Positions 32,101 through 44,351 of a DNA stretch of 64,000 nt are shown here, one piece after another; the stretch's first letter is position 1, and every line of letters starts with the position of its first letter. Source of the stretch: Gigantopelta aegis. Lineage: Eukaryota > Mollusca > Gastropoda > Neomphalida > Peltospiridae. The translations under genes and the position numbers were made by a program. The notes beneath the pieces were generated by a model. It was not told the DNA's origin. It did no database searches and worked only from the letters and a program-made list of their open reading frames with translations. The stretch covers positions 8,132,516 to 8,196,515 of the forward strand of contig NC_054699.1 of the NCBI RefSeq assembly GCF_016097555.1. The letters are read 5' to 3'.

Positions 32101-34723
32101 TACTGACTTCTACCCCTTCTATTTGTCCACCTACCTCTTTGAGAATTGCTCTGTCTGTTTCTAGTGCAATCCCTAGCAAAATGGCCAGGGTTGTTGCAAC
32201 TAAAGCAAACAGGGAGGTTGAACGCTGGTGGAGAACTAGTCTGCTGAATATGTTGCATTGTACTTGCAAACATATCAGACAGATTTTCTATCTGCTTCTG
32301 CTTTTTTGAAACAGCTTCCCGTAACTCCACTAGCATAGGATCTGTTGATGGCAAAGAGGTGACATCTGCAACCACTGTCCTGGATGCTACTTTGTGTTTT
32401 GTAGCGGTGGAACATCCCATATCTTCTGACAGTTTAAAGGCTTCTTCTCGTAATTGGAGAAAGGTCATGTTATCTGACTGCCGAACTAATTGTTTCAGTT
32501 CTTTCTTCAGACTTGGGTCTCGTACATTTTCAGCAAACTGGTGCAACAAGGTATTATCCTTGTCAGGCACCATTGCTGCGTCTTTCTTAAACACTCTATC
32601 TAATACCTCAGAAAGAGAGTAAGAAAATTCTCTCAGTGATTCACCTTCCTTCTGTGACCGATCAAAAAATAACTTCTGAAGTTCATGCACCGATGATCTA
32701 TCTTCAAATATCTTATGCAAAACATCCCAAACCACCTCTGGATTTTCTTGGTCTTGCTGTGACTGCAACCTCATTTCTTCTTTCGCTCCACCTTCTAAGT
32801 GAGCTAATATAAAACTAGCCTGCTCCTTTTCTGCTAGGCTGTGATGTAGAAATGCCCTTTCTACCTGCTCCCGAAATTCTCTAAATTTGAGACCATTGTC
32901 TGACCCATTAAATTTGCTCACCTTTATCTCGTTTCCTATATAAAGTAAACGGGTCATTGGTTTAGTAGTCTTACCTTTGGCGCTGTTCTCACCTTGTTCT
33001 TTAGAACTCAGCAATTCCTCATTAAGCTGTAGAGTCATAGCCCTTTCTTTCTCTAAAGCAGCCTGCAACTCTGCCACCTGATCTTTTAGCTTTTTAGCCT
33101 TAGCCATCTTGGAAAGGTATTATAAATTCAAGTCAGCTGGGCATTCAATGATGTGTTACAGGAAACGAATCATGCAATGCTCATGCCAGAAGCCATTAAT
33201 ATATTTCCTATAGTTTTATTTAATATATTTAATTTGTGGAGGGTTTTTTTCACAACTTAATTATTTATTTGATTGCAAATCTAGTTTAGCTTTAAATTAG
33301 TTATTACTTATTGTAATAAAGTAATAAAATAATTTATTCTACTAACTTTATTTCTACATAAGTGGTTAACTATTTTCATTCAGCTAACTTTTTTAAGGAG
33401 TGAGCATATCAGGGGTTAGCTGTGTTATTTTTAGATTATAACTGACCTCTCCAAGAACCTTTATTTTAAATTTATTTGCTCACCAGATGCTCTTAATCGC
33501 CAACATCCACGGCCGTTTATCTCTGGTGTTTAATTATGCCATGGCTTCGGACCACCACCGTCCACTAGTGTGTCCACACATGTAAATAAAGAACCAGTCA
33601 TGTGAAATTCAACTCTGGACACCAACTTGCAGCTGGCCATAAAACAGTTATACGCCACGCCTCTTAATGCAATAACAATTTGTAGGGAGATTCCTCAGAC
33701 CACCACTTTTACAATTTTACAATTAATTCCCCCTTACCTATTTAACTTTAGCTTACTTATTAGCTTGTCAGAATACTTTGATTGAGGGAATGCCAGTATA
33801 GTTCAGTTACAAGTATTTAACTATTAAAACTGTACCTAGTAATATAACATATATTCATATTCATTCACATTCAACATTTCAAAATCACCTACCTTACATT
33901 GTTTGTGGCCAATAATAACAACAATATACATTTATACACCAAAAACACAATAACCAAATCAGTCTGTTAGTTGAATGTTAATTATACTGATAGTGTTAAT
34001 ATTTCTCCACCACACAATTGTAACCTCGGTGATAAATCTGGTCTCTCCACTACTGTTGTTTTAATGTTCTTTGATCTCCCCATCATTCTACTCCTCTGGC
34101 AACTTCACAACTTCACGAAACATCACAACTCCGGGAAACGTTCACACCTTTGAAAAACTTCACACCTCTGTAAATACTGGCTGTATAAGTCAGTTGTTAA
34201 TGATTCCATCCTATTAATGTTCATTAATGTCTCTTCTAATTACAAAGATTGCCAGTAGCGTTTATTTAATTGCAGAATTGTTTTAAACAAATGTATGTTG
34301 TAATCACGTAACATGGAATTTCGTTGCTTTCTTTCGTCTTCTAATATATTTACTGCTTACATCCACATACATACGCATGTCCAACATAACTGCCTTATTT
34401 TAACTGTTTATATGCATGAATTTTGCATCATTTTTCCTGATTTTGTCCCATCATCATTTATTATATCTTTGTATCTCTGTGCAAAATGCATAATTAATAA
34501 TGTATATAATATTATTTTCCTCGAAATATCCCTTCATCTCTTGTGAACAATCTTCATTTCCTATCCATCTGAATTTCTAAGTATATAGTTCCACAACAGA
34601 TTAAATATGTAAGTCTGTTAAAATAACTATATACACTTCTGTTAGTGTTACACAGTCTTGTAATAGTTTGCACCTTTCTTTTGGAACTTAATCCTGTATT
34701 CTTTTACTTGAAAATCCAGTTAG
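29133..34723 (-). mobile_element. Ty3/Gypsy LTR retrotransposon, broken
   Basis: Minus-strand element with parts in Gypsy order: Gag (32019-33107, with a CCHC knuckle CFSCNNPGHFARDC), aspartic protease (about 31636-32022, LLDTGS), reverse transcriptase (about 30700-31400, with a DD motif in [10 protein letters not shown]), RNase H (about 30000-30500) and integrase (29133-29750, with HHCC zinc finger and IVAMDF core). A primer-site-like TTGGTGTCCAGAGTTG lies about 33615, so 33630-34723 may be the 5' LTR; the other LTR cannot be seen because of the gap. It is a fossil with a small number of breaks. Long frames survive, so it is probably fairly young. It sits exactly between the two duplication units. 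Confidence 0.85.
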
Positions 34724-35009
34724 CTCACAATTATAATCAATAATTGCAACATCACAAGAGACAGAAAACATTTTAAACGACAATCCATTATGATCACATC
34801 ACATTGGCAGAGACAAACGCAAGCACGAATCCATGATTTTTTAATAGAGGGGGACCAAATCCTGAAAACAGAATTTAAAGGTCATTGACAGGTGGACGGG
34901 ATAATGTGTATTCTGTAATATATATTATTTGACTAAAAATAGAGAGGGTACTGGTCCTTTGGGTCTCTGCCAGAATCAGCACCTGACAAAACGGAAACAT
35001 TTTCAATTC

Positions 35010-35236
35010 TAATCAATCACTGAAACATAATTGTTTGCAAGTATTTTTTCACTTCTTCTTTTTTGGAAGCATAATCTAAGACCGTTCGCCCATCAAATTC
35101 CTCAACAACGGATACATTTTCAATTGTAATCAATCAAGGAAACATAATTGTTTGCAAGTATTTTTTCACATCTTCGTTGCTGGAAGCGTAATATAAGGTT
35201 GTTCGCCCATCAAAGTTCCGAACAACGGATGCATTT
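35010..35236 (-). pseudogene. Two ghost copies of the ankyrin exon end
   Basis: Sequence like the last codons recurs twice past the stop, about 115 bp apart (CATAATTGTTTGCAAGTATT at 35028 and 35144; GAAGCATAATCTAAGACCGT and GAAGCGTAATATAAGGTTGT). Unit 1 has one such copy. Confidence 0.75.
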
Positions 35237-37650
35237 TCAATTGTAATCGATCAAGGAAACATAATGTTTTGCAAGTATTTTTTTCACATCTTCATTGCTG
35301 GAAGCGTAATCTAAGGCTGTTTGCCCATCAATGTCTTTAACAAACACATTCAAAATGTGCTTGATCAACATCTTCACCAAGGGAACGTTGCACCTTGTAT
35401 TTCTGCAGGCCAGATGTAGGGCCGTCTGGTGTTTGACGTTCACCTTGTTCACACAGACCCCAAACTCGATCAACGTCTCGACCATCTCCACGTCAGCCGA
35501 CCTATCACAGACGACATGAAGAGGAGTGTTCATTTTTTGTGAAGCTTTCAGAAAGTAATCTTCTAGGTCTCTGTCGTTCTCAAACTTTTCACACAATGTC
35601 CTCAGCACTTGAGAGTTTCCCGGTCTGGTGCAGGCCAGATGAATCAGCGAGCTGGCGCAATCTGGGTCTGCCACCATATATCCCAGATCCTGATCTGCCA
35701 CTGCATGCTCATGTTCCAGGTCCATCAGCCATTCCACCAACAGGGCATTAGAGCTGAGGACTGCAACATGAAGAGGGGTGCACTCATCTGTTCCTTTCTT
35801 AAACAAGTGGTGAGGATGGACTTTCAGAATCATCCTAACGATATCGGTGTGCCCACCAGAACAGGCTTCGTGGATTGGCAGGTTACCAGTTTTACTGGGC
35901 GTGGACAGACTGCATCTGTTTTTCATTAAAGTCTGAAATACTTTCACGTGGCCACACTTCGCAGCTATGTGACACGGCGTCCTGCCAAATTCGTCCTGCG
36001 TATTAACGTAGGATATGTCTGAATTGGCTTTAGTCAGGAGGAACACCACCATTTCGTCGTTACCGTGGAAACATGCAACATGAATGAGCTTCCCAGTATG
36101 TGCGACGTAATCACTTGTTATATCTGCGTTGGCAACTAGTTTCTTAGAGGTGAGAGTATTTTTAAACGGCACTGGAATAGCTAGCAAAGGTATTTTAAAT
36201 ATGTTGACTTCAAGACACTTATGAAGGAGATCCATGACTTCAACATTACCACAAATACAGCAGCCATTTGCAATCTGGTAGATGACGTTTGGCTCCAGTT
36301 TTTTCTTTTGCTTCTTGTATTGTTCTAAGATCGCCTTAAAGAAAATACAACGATCACTCCAAATGGCCCAGTACAGCAACGGCATGTGGCAATCTGTTGG
36401 TATAGACATCAGCAAGTTGAGCTCACCTATTTCTTCACAAGTCTTTATAAAATGATGAACGAACATCTTATGGGATAGAGCCTGATGCTTGCACACATGA
36501 ACCGGGCGTCCATCTTTAATCTCCTTGATAAACCGCCGTATAAGACCGGGATCACTGGGTTTAAGTGTCAGCTTATGCTTGTTCGCCAGTGGATGGTCCG
36601 AGATGATAACGTACTGATGCAGAAACGACACGGTGCAAATTCCGAGCAAATACTCAGAATGATTCTTTCCGTAAACCATGGAAACAGCGTCGTGAATAGA
36701 CAGATGTGCGAAAACAAAATGATCGGAATTCCTAATCAAGTAGGTTCCAAGGAGATGAGCTGCTGAGCGTTTTATTGTCGCAAATGTGACACTGGTCGAA
36801 ATTCCAACCACCGTTAAATGAAATCATTTTTCATCATGCAGGTCGGATTTTTTATTGTCGTCCAGAAGATTAGTGTCTAACATTCCATTTGTTACCATGG
36901 TGAGAAGAAGCGCTCCAAATTTTGTCTTGTTCTCCTCATTATACAACAGACAGATTTCTTTTTCAAAACACTCAACAGGGTTGTTAAAGAAACGGACAGC
37001 ATTGTCTACCGTATGTAAATGTCGATCTTGGCAAAAGCACCTGCAACAGCAAGGAAAATTAGATAAAGTATCTGAGCTTAGTATGGCCTTAACAATGTCC
37101 ATTCCAATTTTATCATTCAGATTATGATGTTTTATATGCTTAGACAGCATTGCGCTTTTTTCACGAACACTTAATTTTCCGTCGTCAAGCTCCTGGACAA
37201 TGTCGACAACTTGAGTCCAGTTAAACAATGGAAACTTTTGAAGATGAGGCAATGCTTCCCTCAGCACGTGCATGCGGAGAGTAAAAATTATTCTTTTGGT
37301 TTTCGCATCTATCATAGACTCCATGTTTAGTATTTTCCACTTTGAAAATGCTTTCTTATCGAAGTCGTTAAAACCGAAGATATCTTCCATCAAAATAACA
37401 TGATGGCTGTCTGGTCGCACATGTTCTCGCCATTCACGCGGCGACTTTAAACAGAGCGGTATCCACACGTTATCACGATTTGATATACAAACAGATTTAG
37501 CAAGCTTTCGTGCCATCAGTGTTTTTCCCGAGCCAGGAGGTCCAACAAGAAAGATAACTCCTTTGTCTTTCAATAGCTCTTCTGCCACATTGTAACTTGA
37601 GGTCTTTGCGAAAAGTTCCTCCTCAAAATTCAGTTCCCGCAAAGTCTGGC
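35237..37650 (-). pseudogene. STAND-type NTPase with ankyrin repeats, terminal exon (copy 2), in-frame stop
   Basis: Closely similar to 10412-12927 over its full length and in the same frame, with a retained Walker A GPPGSGKT, VILMEDIFG and the same ankyrin repeats. Acceptor CTTTCAG precedes the exon at 37650. A TGA at 36824-36826 interrupts the frame where copy 1 reads CGA; surrounding lengths are equal, so this is a substitution, not a frameshift. The NTPase core (279 codons) is thus separated from the rest (524 codons). The 27-bp loop repeat is not expanded here. Since everything else stays open, the stop is recent, a polymorphism, or an assembly error; a truncated NTPase could still be made. 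Confidence 0.85.
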
Positions 37651-37745
37651 CTGAAAGTAACAAACATAAATAAAAATATATTTGTACAGGTCTCAGACAT
37701 GGGCTTAAACTTTGTTTACATCCCTAAATGATTTCATGGTTCAGG

Positions 37746-37746
<1 letters not shown>

Positions 37747-37794
<48 letters not shown>

Positions 37795-38445
37795 GGAGAG
37801 AGGGAGGGAGAGGGAGAGAGAGAGCGAGCTACTGAAACAGTCACAAATACTGAGAGACAAGAGGCAGAAAGGCAGGTGTGCGAGACAAAAGGAGTACAGG
37901 AAGATAGAGGAAGAGTATGGATGAAAAGAGAGACAGCTACTGAGAGACGGAGACAACTACTGAGAGTTGGAGACAGCTACTGAGAGACGAGACAGCTACT
38001 GACAGACAGAAGCTACTGAGAGGCAAATAGCTACTGAGGGTCAGAGACAGCTACTGATACTGAGAGACAGATAGCTTCAGAGAGACAGAGACAGCTACTG
38101 AGAGACGGACAGCTACTGAGGGTGAGACAGCTACTGACAGACAGAGAGCTACTGAGAGGCAAATAGCTACTGAGAGACAAGACAGCTTCAGAGAGACAAG
38201 ACAGCTACTGAGAGACAAACAGCTTCAGAGAGACTGAGCCAGCTACTGATAGACAGAGACAGCTACTGAGAGACAGACAGCTACTGACAGACAGACAGAC
38301 AGCTACTGAGAGACAGACAGCTACTGAGAGACGGAGACAGCTACTGAGGGCGAGTGACAAACAAAAACAGATGTGAGAGAAAAGGAGTACTGGGAAAGAG
38401 GGAGAGTATGGATAGGGATAAAAGTGAAACAGCTACTGAGAGACA
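37747..38445. repeat. (GA)n and GACAGCTACTGAGA repeats
   Basis: A (GA)n run at 37747-37825 is followed by irregular CAGCTACTGAGAGACAGACA units, related to 13617-14120. Confidence 0.9.
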
Positions 38446-38501
38446 GAAATAGAACAATTCAGTGAGAGAAAAAGAGGAAGTACAGGGAAAAAAAGAAAAA
38501 T

Positions 38502-38778
38502 GTTTGTTATGTTTAACGACACCACTACAGCACATTGAGTTATTAATCATCGGCTACTAGATGTCAAACATTTGGTAATTTTAACCTGTAGGCTTAGAGA
38601 GGAACCCTACTACATTTTTCCATTAGCAGCAAGGGATCTTTTATATGCATCATCCCAAAAACAGGATAACACATACCACAGCCTTTGATATACCAGTCGT
38701 GGTTCGTGATGCACTGGCTAGAACGAGAAATAGCCCAATGGGGCCACCTATGGGGATCGATCTCAAACCGACCGTGCA
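38502..38778 (-). mobile_element. tRNA-derived SINE
   Basis: Orthologous to 14140-14390, including the head cut at ACCGTGCAAGGGA. Confidence 0.88.
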
Positions 38779-38836
38779 AGGGAGAGAAAGAGAAAAAGAC
38801 AGACAGATAGAAACAGAAGAGACAAAGAAAAAAATA

Positions 38837-39140
38837 CTGTTTCGTTTAACGACCCCACTTGAGCACAGTGATTTATTAATCATCTACTATTGGATGTCAA
38901 ACATATACTAATTTTGACGCAGTCACAGAGAGGAAAGTCAATATATTTTTCCATTAGTAGCAAGGGATCTTTTATATGCACCATCCCCTAGATAGGATAG
39001 CACATACCACAGCCTTTGATATACTAGTTGTGGTGCAGTGGCTGGAATGAGAAATAGCTCAATGGGCCAACAAACGGGGATCGATCCTAGACAGACAGCG
39101 CATCCGGTGTGTGCTTTACCACTGGGCTACGTCCCACCCC
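38837..39140 (-). mobile_element. tRNA-derived SINE, nearly full
   Basis: Orthologous to 14466-14662 but keeps the core. Ends CACTGGGCTACGTCCCACCC. Confidence 0.9.
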
Positions 39141-39164
39141 CTTTTCCCTTAGTCCCCCAAAATA

Positions 39165-39465
39165 TTTCCTGGATCCAAAATACATGTATATAAAGTGACC
39201 TGTATTAACCAGCCACCTGCATATAGAGGACACATTTTTATTCCCCTGAATCATCCAAAATAGTATAAATGGACCTGTATTAAGCAGCCACCTGTGTAAA
39301 CAGGCCACATATTTATTCTCCCAAATCATCCAAAGTGGTACAAACGGACCTGTTATAAGCAGTCACCTGTGTTAGGAGACCACATTTTTATTCGCCCTAA
39401 TCATCCAAAACTGACCTGTATTAAGCAGCCACCTACTCAATCTGGTGGCTGCATAACACAAGTTT
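39165..39465. repeat. About 75-bp repeats with GACCTGTATTAAGCAGCCAC
   Basis: Three to four imperfect units, homologous to 14690-14880. Confidence 0.75.
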
Positions 39466-39519
39466 GACTTTAGAATAAAGTACCTATTAGTCTGAAACAT
39501 GGTAAAACGGTGAAGATTA

Positions 39520-39676
39520 TAAGACTCCATCCTATGCGGTCATGTGGGATAGAAAAAGTACACCGAGGTGCTGAAAATTTCGACCTGGGATGAGGCTTGC
39601 AGAGTCCCATGGTCGAAATTTTCACCACCGAGGGTGTACTTTTTCTATCCCACATGACTGCATATGATGAGTCTTT
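39520..39676. mobile_element. Foldback element, roughly 65-bp arms
   Basis: CATGTGGGATAGAAAAAGTA is mirrored by TACTTTTTCTATCCCACATG, and outer AAGACTC by GAGTCTT; the spacer is about 25 bases. It occupies the position where unit 1 has the 26-bp array. A very stable hairpin is possible. Confidence 0.75.
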
Positions 39677-40071
39677 TTCTCTCATTCATTCGGGAAATAA
39701 ACAATTATTTTACACGAACAGACAAAGATGGCTGAACAAGTAACTTTTTTATTTGATAATTTTGTCATAAATAAACTACACTATCGTATTTGCCATGTTG
39801 GTTTCATGTGTGAAATAAAATTTAACACTACAAATTAACAAGATAGCTTTCAAAATGAAGGTTTTAATAACAAAATATTAATTTAAAACGGAGTCAAATG
39901 ACCTCACGTCACCACCTCACATTAATATGACGTCATATATTACCAACGACATCATGTTAAACACTTGCGTGTGATACCCCATGTAAGATAAAAATTTCTT
40001 ACATGGCTTTCTTTCATGGGATAGCTCTGTTCCATATACCCGAGGATGAGAGAAAATCACTTTCATAATAC

Positions 40072-40230
40072 CTATAATATTGTCAGATCGGTGACCTGTC
40101 TCGTGGGCAGCCTCAGGGACAATCATGTTGAGGATCATTTTGCTGTTCTCGGCATCACCCATCGTCATACTGATCGGAATCATCATGTTCCCAGACGTCA
40201 AGGTCATGGCTGTAGATGTTTTTGCCGATA
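40072..40230 (-). CDS. Middle exon of the STAND/ankyrin gene (copy 2)
   Basis: Same length, acceptor (ATTAATAG type) and donor (GTATTA) as 16340-16498, phase 1 on both sides. Encodes SAKTSTAMTLTSGNMMIPIS, then MGDAENSKMI and MIVPEAAHETGHRSDNI. It differs from copy 1 at about eleven of 52 residues with no stop, so it was under coding constraint for at least some of the time since duplication. Confidence 0.6.
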
Positions 40231-40879
40231 CTATTAAAAAAAAAAATATATATATATATATAACAGTGTTTTATCACCTATGTTTCTAGACTCCAAAAAT
40301 CAGCACCATTCCCCAAAATATATGTTGTTTTTTATTCCCAATTCTAGAGTAAAAAATTCCCAATCAATGTAAATAATTCTCATTTTTTATTATTATATAA
40401 AGGCATATTTTGAAAACAATACATAAGACTAGATATTAATTTGAATAAATACAAGTATATGTATAGTATTAGTCTCTTCAATTCTAACAAGGCTTACTAA
40501 GATGGGTTTTTTTAAATGAAACTGAAAATTCCAAACATTTCTGAAACAATGCTAAAATCCCCAAAGTCAAAGCCATGGGTGTCAAGTCAAATTTTAGAAA
40601 TAAAACCCTGATATATATTTAAAGTCACAGACCTAGTTTTTAAACACTAGTTATGACATATGTTTCACTATTAAAGTTGCTTTTGATAATTTAAATTAAA
40701 GTACTATATTATTATTATTTATTTAGAATATTCATTTTCGTACACCTGAAGTGATTCTGGACATGCATCCAGGTTTTTGTAATATCCCAAAATGGATTTT
40801 TCATCATTCTAAAAATACCTTTGTCTGAGAATTTAAGTAATGGTTATCGAGACAAGCTCTAGTCTATTTTTGGATAGCG

Positions 40880-41046
40880 TTTCCACCGATGTAGGAAGTG
40901 TGTGTGTGGGGGGGCAGGCAAGGGGCATGTGCCCCCCCCCCCCCCCACTTTTCAGATATTTTGCTTTATAATAGTGTAAAAGTGTGTAAATATAAGTGTG
41001 CCCCCCCCCCCCCCCCCTCCCTTTTGGCACCTTCCTATGCCACTGT
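40880..41046. mobile_element. MITE-like element with poly-G/poly-C tracts
   Basis: Shares AGGCAAGGGGCATG and GTGTAAAAGTGTGTAAATAT with 8931-9312. The right end TTTTGGCACCTTCCTATGCC is inverted relative to the left GATGTAGGAAG. Confidence 0.6.
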
Positions 41047-41667
41047 ATCCCCATCACAGACTTTAGCTTTTCTCTGTGTTGCAGATTTGTAGATTAACTA
41101 AACTAATGTCTATTCTCATGGGCTGAAACTAGGGTCTGCACCTTTAATAAATTTTTAAAATATTCATAGAAACCATACATGCAACTGTAAACCAAGTTTC
41201 ATTGATCTGGTGCTTGTAACTACAATGTAATTTATAAGAAATGGAGCTAAACAAGTAAATTTAATGTTGAGTTAAAGGCTAACCCTGTCATATCGATGAC
41301 ACGGGCATAACTAGACTTTTGAAATGTGTACTCAAGAAAATAGCGAAACCACTCAAAACCGTGCCATTCAGTCACTGGTAATTCCAATCTGTAAAACTTA
41401 TTTTCTTACAAATGCTTGTATTGGTCAAATTCATATGACGTCATATCTTCATGAAACCCAAGCTTTGAATGACGTTGGGGATTCCCCTAAAGTGGAGCGT
41501 TAATACGTAACGTTGAGAATTTAGTGCAATTGTTGAGAAAAAAAAGTGTACTCAAATAGCTAAACTGCGTATAAGCAGAAATTTTTTACTCAAATGAGTA
41601 CATTGCGTACACGTAGTTACGCCTCTGGATGAAAAATGAATTCCTACAAATCACGTCTTTCAACTTC
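41047..41667. other. Unannotated interval
   Basis: No gene or clear repeat is seen. No obvious counterpart in unit 1, so it may have arrived with the rearrangement that truncated the low-complexity exon. Confidence 0.4.
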
Positions 41668-41855
41668 ATCAAGGCAGTGGTGGGATGTAGCCCAGTGGTA
41701 AAGCGCTCACTTGATGCGTGGTTGGGTTGGGATCGACCCCCATTGGTGGCGCCATTGGGCTATTTTTCGTTCCAGCCAGTGCTCCACAACTGGTGTAACA
41801 AAGGCTGTGGTGTACTATCCTGTCTGTGAGATGGTGTATGTAAAAGATCCCTTAT
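41668..41855 (+). mobile_element. SINE fused to the truncated exon
   Basis: Head GGTGGGATGTAGCCCAGTGG through core GTAAAAGATCCCTTA, cut off and joined directly to exon sequence at about 41855. Marks the edge of the deletion in unit 2. Confidence 0.88.
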
Positions 41856-41871
41856 CCCACACCTATCTTAC

Positions 41872-43081
41872 TATCAGTGCTGTCTGCAGGTTCCAAATTT
41901 AAACTTTGTTCATCTAAATTCTCTTTTGTGGAAGTGGATTTCCCTCCTGTTCCCACTCCAGTCATAACGTCAGAGCTATCTGCATGTTCCAAATTAGAAA
42001 CATCCACATCCACATCCAATTCAGTCAGATTAGATGTTCCTGCACCCATCTTATTATCTGTCCTCTCAGCAGATTCCAAATCTGAATTCCATTCATACAA
42101 ATTCCTATTTGTTTGATTAGATTCTCCTCCTATTCCAACTCCAGTCATAGTATCAGAGTTACCTGCATGTTCTGATTTAAAAACGTTTACATCCAAATTC
42201 CTTATTGTATGACTGGATTCACTTTCTACAGGTGCTATGTTCCTACTTTCCTTCATTCCCTTCAGAGTCATCCTAGAAGAGGAATCTACAAATTCTGACT
42301 TAGAAACATTCACATCCAGATTGTTTACTTCATTGTAAACAGCTGGACCTTGTGACCAGGGGTCATGACTTCCTTTCCATCCAACAGGTCTAGAATTGTT
42401 ATTATTACAAGTCTTTATGAGATGTTCTTTCTGGAATGGCATGAAGGGCTGTTGATGATCCTGATCTGGATGTAGTGGACCTTCACTTCCATCAGGTTTC
42501 AAAACAACAGACACAAATCCTTTGTCAGATGGATCAAATCCACCAAGGTAACTACAGTTGGAATCATCATGATCAACAGGCAGTGTGTTCGACAAACCAG
42601 GTGCAAATAAATACTGACGGTTTACTCCCAAGATGGTCAAAATCTCGTGTAGATTTTGTACTATCTGGTCTGACCGTTGATGGTCCGTCTCGATATTGGG
42701 CTCTCCATGACCTGTCTTGATATTGGTGTCTCCTTGATCTGCATTGTTATTCTTATCTGAAGCAGTTACACCACGACCTAGAATTGGACGTGGTCTTGAT
42801 GGGCGACATGGTGTGCATGGGGGAGGTTGTCTGGATGGGGGATGTGGTGTGCACGGGGCAGGTTGTCTTGATGGTGGGCTAGCACTCCATGGAGCAAGTG
42901 AAGCTGGTAGTTCTCCATCTGTACTGGAGGTACTCGGTTCCTGTGACAACTGTGGCAGCTGACTAAAGTTACAGGCCAGTATTGATCTGTGCTGCTGTCC
43001 CTCTCGAACCGTCTGCCCTTCAGAAATGTTCATCCATGTTGGGGTTTGATCATCTTCATTTGGCAGTTCATCTTCATCCAT
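41872..43081 (-). CDS. Truncated low-complexity exon of the STAND/ankyrin gene (copy 2)
   Basis: Begins with the same start (MDEDELPNEDDQTPTWMNIS at 43081) and stays open for 409 codons to a stop created at the SINE junction (41852). About 4 kb present in unit 1, including all the 67-residue repeats, is missing. A strong donor GTAAGA at 41866-41871 ends the exon in phase 1, the phase needed to reach the exon at 40230, so splicing could in principle bypass the SINE. It has a 13-residue insertion relative to copy 1 (VTASDKNNNADQG-like) after the Pro-rich stretch and lacks some later segments. Function unknown. Confidence 0.6.
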
Positions 43082-43317
43082 TGAAAACTGAAAATTTACA
43101 GAAGGGTATCTTGAGGCCGGATGTGTACTCTTCTGAATATCATTGGTGTCTCATCTGTCAGAATCAGTTTTCATCACAGTGTTGATTCATCTGCATCTGT
43201 TACAAAAGAAAACAAATAAATTAAATACAATTATTAAAAACTGTCTATGGAATTATGTAGTAGTGTTGGTACAAAAAGCTCCTACTGGCAGCAGCTAAGT
43301 GGGATGTTCACTAGAAA

Positions 43318-43410
43318 GCTTATTTGGTAGAGTGCTGGACTCTCACACTGAGGGTGCGTAGTTTGAATCCCATCAGTGGAGGTTGATGTATCTGTTACAT
43401 TTGTAGTCCA
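43318..43410 (+). repeat. tRNA-like repeat head
   Basis: Orthologous to 23488-23590 (TTGGTAGAGTGCTGGACTCT). Confidence 0.5.
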
Positions 43411-43619
43411 CATAGGGACTGGGTATGTTCTTAAATCTGAACGACAAAACTGTATTCTCTGATCAAAATTGTATCTCTGCACAAGGCAAATGAAAGGATA
43501 TTAGCAAAGTTGTGGCTGCTTTCATTATCCACTTTCAGGTTCTCGAGAAAACAATTATAACCCAGTCAAGACCTGCAACAGTTCCACTGCCCATGGCCCA
43601 CAGCTCTGGGACATAGTTT

Positions 43620-43710
43620 GTAAATTTTTTCTAATGCAGCAAGGGATTTTGTATATGCACTTTCCCAGACAGGATAGCACATACCACATCCTTTGATATA
43701 CCAGTCAGTA
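43620..43710 (-). mobile_element. SINE remnant
   Basis: TTTTCTAATGCAGCAAGGGA through CCTTTGATATACCAGTCA. It matches the middle of the SINE at 26703-26925, with both ends deleted. Confidence 0.75.
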
Positions 43711-43981
43711 GCTAGTAGGAAATTCCCTATTAGCTTGGTTGGTAGAGATTTTGGACTCTCAGTGGTTCAAATCTTGGCAGTGAATCTTTTTATCTTATAC
43801 CAGGCCATAAGATTTCAAAGTTCATGGGAAACACTTTTTCAGTCCCGAGCCTTGTGAGTATAGGAACCCATCAGAAAAAAATGTTGTTAAATAGTCATAC
43901 TCGATATAATAATCATGGGAAACAAAATTTTGGTTGCGTGATTTTGCATGTTGCATGTACATGTAACTACATGTTTACAAT

Positions 43982-44351
43982 CAGGGGTGCAGAAAGTAGG
44001 CCTACTCGCCCGCTTACCAAATGCGAGTAAAAATTCTCACGGACAAGTTGAAAAATGTAACTATCAGTCCAACGGGAGATCTGTCTTTTTCTGACTGACG
44101 GTATTTTGTTTTTATTTTATAAATTTTGAATTTTGTAAATGTAAATGAAAAAAAATGTGAAAAATGTCTTTATTAGAATATTTAAAAAATATACATCATT
44201 TGATGTGAAGACAGTGCATATTATAATATTATTAAACATTAATGTATTGTTCTATAGGCTGGCATACTAGTATAACTTCTGGCGGGCTAGTAAATTTTAG
44301 TTGGTTCTGGTCTGGCAGGCTAGTGAAATATTTTTTTTTTCTGTACCCCTG
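43982..44351. mobile_element. Short DNA transposon with ACAAT target duplication, only in unit 2
   Basis: Ends CAGGGGTGCAGAAA and, inverted, CAGGGGTACAGAAA. ACAAT flanks both sides (43977-43981, 44352-44356). Unit 1 shows the empty site (TTTACAATGCTTTAAA near 27885). No transposase inside, so it is non-autonomous; the termini suggest a hAT-like group. Confidence 0.88.
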
